Positions 15,675-17,410 of a stretch of 17,410 nt of DNA are shown piece by piece (within the stretch, counting starts at the first letter, position 1; each line of letters opens with the position of its first letter). This stretch comes from JAWPNA01 sp045402695 (GTDB lineage: Bacteria; Acidobacteriota; Polarisedimenticolia; JACPZX01; DASXTC01). The notes under the pieces were generated by a model, which saw nothing but the letters and a program-made list of their open reading frames with translations, was not told where the DNA came from and searched no databases. The DNA lies in NCBI GenBank assembly GCA_045402695.1, contig JAWPNA010000184.1:1-17410 (forward strand), written 5' to 3'. The position numbers and the translations under genes were made by a program.

Positions 15675-16483
15675 ACCGCCCTCCTTCTCGTCTCGACCGC
15701 CGGCCCCACCTTGCGCGAATCCTGCCGGGCCGCGGCGCGCAGCTCGTCCGAGAGGGCCACCGTCGGGCCGACGATCAACAGCGACGGGCCTTTGCCCGCC
15801 GAGGCAGGTTCTTGTAGGAAACCGATCTCTCTCAGCCTCGTGACGCGGACCTTCTCGCGCGGAGTGCTCCCGTTCTCGATCAACGCCGCAGGTGTGTCGG
15901 GAGCGAGCCCTGCTTCGATCAGGACGCTCCCCACGCGCGCCAGCTCCGCGCGCGCCATGAAGATCACCAGTGTGTCCGCGCCACGAGCCAGATGCTTCAG
16001 GCGCCGCCGCGACCCCTTACCCTTCTGGCCGGCAGACAGATCGTGCGCCGTGAGAAACGCCGCCGAGCTGGCCAGGCCGCGATGCGTCAACGGGATCCCC
16101 GCCAGCGCGGGCAGGGCGATCCCCGAGCAGACGCCCGGCACCACCTCGAAAGAGATCCCTGCTCTCAGCAGAGCGAGCCCTTCCTCTCCTCCGCGGCCGA
16201 AGACGAACGGATCGCCTCCTTTGAGGCGCACGACCCGCAGGCCGGCGCGAGCGTCCTCGATCAGCCGCGCGGTGATCTGCTCCTGCGAAACCGGAGCGAA
16301 GCCTCGCCTCTTGCCGGCGGGCACGAGCCGGGTGGAACGGCGGCACAACGCCAGGATCTCGCGGGGCACCAGCGCGTCGTAGTACACGACGTCGGCGGAG
16401 CGCAGCCTCTGAGCTCCCTTCAGCGTGATCAACCCCGGATCGCCGGGGCCGGCGCCCACCAGACTTACAGCGACTCTTTCCAT
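15671..16483 (-). CDS. cobA: Uroporphyrinogen-III C-methyltransferase (SUMT)
   Basis: A 270-residue S-adenosylmethionine-dependent enzyme that methylates uroporphyrinogen III twice to precorrin-2, the branch point to siroheme. Family motifs: GAGPGDPGLIT at residues 10-20, YYDALV at 34-39, RLKGGDPFVFGRGGEE near 94-109, and the VVPGVCSGIALPALAGIPLTHRG block. It is a stand-alone methyltransferase about the size of CobA/SumT, so the trifunctional CysG of enterobacteria is here divided between two genes. The frame extends upstream, but ATG 16483 is chosen because it begins directly before the first motif. It overlaps the end of the upstream precorrin-2 dehydrogenase gene by 19 bases and ends in an ATGA overlap with the sulfite reductase, so the three are tightly coupled. 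Use for cobalamin is possible but no such genes are nearby. Confidence 0.92.
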   Translation of the reverse strand: MERVAVSLVGAGPGDPGLITLKGAQRLRSADVVYYDALVPREILALCRRSTRLVPAGKRRGFAPVSQEQITARLIEDARAGLRVVRLKGGDPFVFGRGGEEGLALLRAGISFEVVPGVCSGIALPALAGIPLTHRGLASSAAFLTAHDLSAGQKGKGSRRRLKHLARGADTLVIFMARAELARVGSVLIEAGLAPDTPAALIENGSTPREKVRVTRLREIGFLQEPASAGKGPSLLIVGPTVALSDELRAAARQDSRKVGPAVETRRRAV

Positions 16484-17124
16484 GATCTCCAGTGCGCCTC
16501 GAATGTCTTGAGGCGTCCCTCCATCAGACCGTCCACCGCGGCGGGACTGATCAGACGTCCGAGAGCCTCGCGACGCCGGTTTTGATCCTCGGGATACCGC
16601 GCTCGCGCCAGCCGGCGCGCTTCGTCGAGACGCTCCAGCCCCGGGCCGATCTCCTCGGCCAGCGCCTCGGCGATCCGATCTCTCACTGCCGCCGCGAAGC
16701 CCGGGCTCTTGCCCTCGGTCGAGACCGACACCACCAGGGAGCCGCGCCGCAAACTGGCCGGAACGAAGAAGTCGCACAGGTCCGGCACGTCCACGACATT
16801 GAGGAGGATTCCCCTCTTGCCGGCCTCTGCCGCAACCAGCTCCTGCGTGCCCCGGTCATCGGTGGCGGCCACGGCCAGGAAGACGCCGTCCAGATCGGAA
16901 GGCTCGAAGGCGCGCGAGGTCCGCGTGAAGGATGCCTGCCCATCCATCAATGCGAACTCCGCGCACCATCCCTGAGCCACGGCGCGCACGCTGGCTCCGC
17001 AGCGCAGCAGCTCGACAGCCTTGCGGAGGGCGATGGGCCCTCCGCCCACCACCAGACACCTATGCCCGGCCAGCTTCAGCACGATCGGGTAAAGCTCCGG
17101 AGATCCGTTCGCGGCTTCGGACAT
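16465..17124 (-). CDS. Precorrin-2 dehydrogenase / sirohydrochlorin ferrochelatase (siroheme synthase)
   Basis: A 219-residue protein matching the N-terminal half of CysG and yeast Met8p. It oxidises precorrin-2 to sirohydrochlorin with NAD+ and may insert iron to give siroheme. It shows the dinucleotide-binding VVGGGPIALRK (25-35), the strand FLAVAATDD (82-90), the catalytic aspartate D112 in NVVD, a substrate loop FFVPA, and SVSTEGKSPGFAAAVRD (133-149). The C-terminal helical part (about 150-219) is the dimerisation/chelatase region. It is the first gene after the attenuator: the terminator T-run ends nine bases before the ATG at 17124, so any terminated transcript would lack the whole operon. 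Symbols in use include sirC, cysG1 and MET8; none is forced here. Some relatives lack chelatase activity, which sequence alone does not settle. Confidence 0.9.
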   Translation of the reverse strand: MSEAANGSPELYPIVLKLAGHRCLVVGGGPIALRKAVELLRCGASVRAVAQGWCAEFALMDGQASFTRTSRAFEPSDLDGVFLAVAATDDRGTQELVAAEAGKRGILLNVVDVPDLCDFFVPASLRRGSLVVSVSTEGKSPGFAAAVRDRIAEALAEEIGPGLERLDEARRLARARYPEDQNRRREALGRLISPAAVDGLMEGRLKTFEAHWRSWKESL

Positions 17125-17133
17125 GCGGACACC

Positions 17134-17166
17134 AAAAAAAAGCCCAGCACCCCTTCGGGTCTGGGC
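17134..17166 (-). terminator. Intrinsic terminator in the operon leader (attenuator, helix 3:4)
   Basis: On the minus strand GCCCAGACCC (17166-17157) pairs with GGGT plus CTGGGC (17152-17142), with one bulged G and a GAAG loop. This gives ten base pairs, followed immediately by eight T residues (17141-17134). It stands between the promoter and the first gene of its own operon, nine bases from the start codon, so it must be conditional. Terminating an upstream gene is ruled out because the promoter at 17326-17353 lies between it and anything further upstream. Confidence 0.9.
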
Positions 17167-17289
17167 CGTTGTCTCTTCCAGGTCTCGGGTCCTGCTCTAG
17201 TCTCTCATCTGAAGAACATCCCAACGCCCGATCCCATCAGGGACACATCGGCCCCGATCGGACAACAACAACACATCTGCTGGGCGTTG
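17163..17289 (-). promoter_or_regulatory. Ribosome-mediated transcription attenuator: alternative helices 1:2 and 2:3
   Basis: Segment 1, CAACGCCC (17289-17282, leader codons 4-7), is perfectly complementary to segment 2, GGGCGTTG (17229-17222, codons 24-27). Segment 2 can instead pair with segment 3, CAACGGCCC (17171-17163), in eight pairs with one bulged G. Segment 3 contains the first half of the terminator stem, so helix 2:3 excludes termination. A second helix, CCGATC (17261-17256) with GATCGG next to segment 2, also competes. A ribosome waiting at the cysteine codons (17273-17262) would cover segment 1 and CCGATC, freeing segment 2 to form the antiterminator. A ribosome reaching the stop at 17205 would tend to mask segment 2 and allow termination. 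Pairings were worked out by hand, not by an energy calculation. Confidence 0.8.
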
Positions 17290-17300
17290 CGGTGCTCCAA
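17205..17300 (-). CDS. Polycysteine leader peptide (31 aa) of the sulfite/siroheme operon
   Basis: A TTG start at 17300 follows GGGAGG (17311-17306) by five bases. The peptide begins with eight residues including HRNAQQ, then reads MCCCCPIGADV, a Gly/Met-rich stretch, and FFR before TGA at 17205. The four cysteines are residues 10-13, all TGT. An internal ATG at 17276 would give 23 residues but has no ribosome site. The ORF fills the space between a strong promoter and a strong terminator ahead of siroheme, sulfite reductase and APS reductase genes, whose product leads to cysteine. The inferred role is as a sensor of charged tRNA-Cys: translation itself, not the peptide, would matter. Polycysteine leader ORFs are known in front of cysteine-related genes of mycobacteria. 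I know of no description for this operon or lineage. Confidence 0.8.
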   Translation of the reverse strand: MEHRNAQQMCCCCPIGADVSLMGSGVGMFFR

Positions 17301-17325
17301 GCGAACCTCCCAAAAATGATGGTTA

Positions 17326-17353
17326 CTTATACGTCGAATCCGGCGGGTGTCAA
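17326..17353 (-). promoter_or_regulatory. Sigma-70 promoter of the siroheme-sulfite reductase-cysH operon
   Basis: TTGACA (17353-17348, perfect -35) is spaced 16 bases from TATAAG (17331-17326, five of six matches to -10). Transcription would begin near 17320, about nine bases before the ribosome site of the leader peptide and about 195 bases before the first enzyme gene. This is the strongest promoter match in the window. The remaining 57 bases to the right edge hold no recognisable feature. Confidence 0.8.
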
Positions 17354-17410
17354 GAGGTTTTTGTCGGCGGCGAGCCTGCTTCGTCGCCAGGCACGACCCA
17401 TGATACAGTC

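Noticed and set aside
16484..16777. N-terminal extension of the uroporphyrinogen methyltransferase to 368 residues
   Set aside because: It is the out-of-frame shadow of the precorrin-2 dehydrogenase gene; the enzyme motifs start right after 16483.
17134..17320. SAM or cobalamin riboswitch in the sulfur operon leader
   Set aside because: I see no conserved SAM-I/SAM-II core or cobalamin-box sequence, and the leader is occupied by a well-formed short ORF and attenuator helices.

Overview
The window is GC-rich bacterial chromosome. Its gene set is that of an aerobic or facultative, free-living, Gram-negative-type organism: exported proteins, a CHASE2 receptor cyclase, a glyoxylate shunt, a soluble transhydrogenase and assimilatory sulfate reduction through an APS-type reductase. 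The CHASE2 cyclase, DUF2092 protein, cysteine-less SthA and a trace of a fused MFS/spermidine-synthase protein suggest Acidobacteriota or a similar high-GC environmental lineage. That is an impression from family resemblance only. No phage, IS element, CRISPR, rRNA or tRNA was seen.

Left end (1-4827, + strand): an HNH endonuclease open at the window edge runs into a damaged DUF2092-type gene. That gene lacks its N-terminus and carries two compensating frameshifts. It is followed by a two-helix membrane reading frame without a good start. Next come an intact CHASE2-adenylate/guanylate cyclase and, 24 bases on, an exported alpha/beta hydrolase.

Middle (4812-12482, - strand, read right to left): a GAF/sigma-54 activator, malate synthase, isocitrate lyase, an exported two-domain GlcG/HbpS-like protein and a SthA-type transhydrogenase. 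The last four are 24-43 bases apart and look like one acetate/C2-growth operon with a redox-balancing enzyme. It ends tail-to-tail with the hydrolase gene, overlapping it by 16 bases.

Right end (12486-17353, - strand): a sulfate-assimilation operon of precorrin-2 dehydrogenase, uroporphyrinogen-III methyltransferase, ferredoxin-type sulfite reductase and APS reductase. The first three genes overlap one another. The first two make siroheme, the third uses it, and the fourth supplies sulfite. A 61-codon remnant of a fused MFS/spermidine-synthase protein lies just behind the reductase gene.

The most striking element is the leader of this operon (17134-17353). A near-consensus sigma-70 promoter precedes a 31-codon ORF with a good ribosome-binding site and four consecutive cysteine codons (all TGT). 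A strong intrinsic terminator sits directly in front of the first gene. Three segments between them form a 1:2, 2:3, 3:4 set of mutually exclusive helices. This is the layout of a ribosome-mediated transcription attenuator, here apparently sensing cysteinyl-tRNA to control sulfite and cysteine synthesis.
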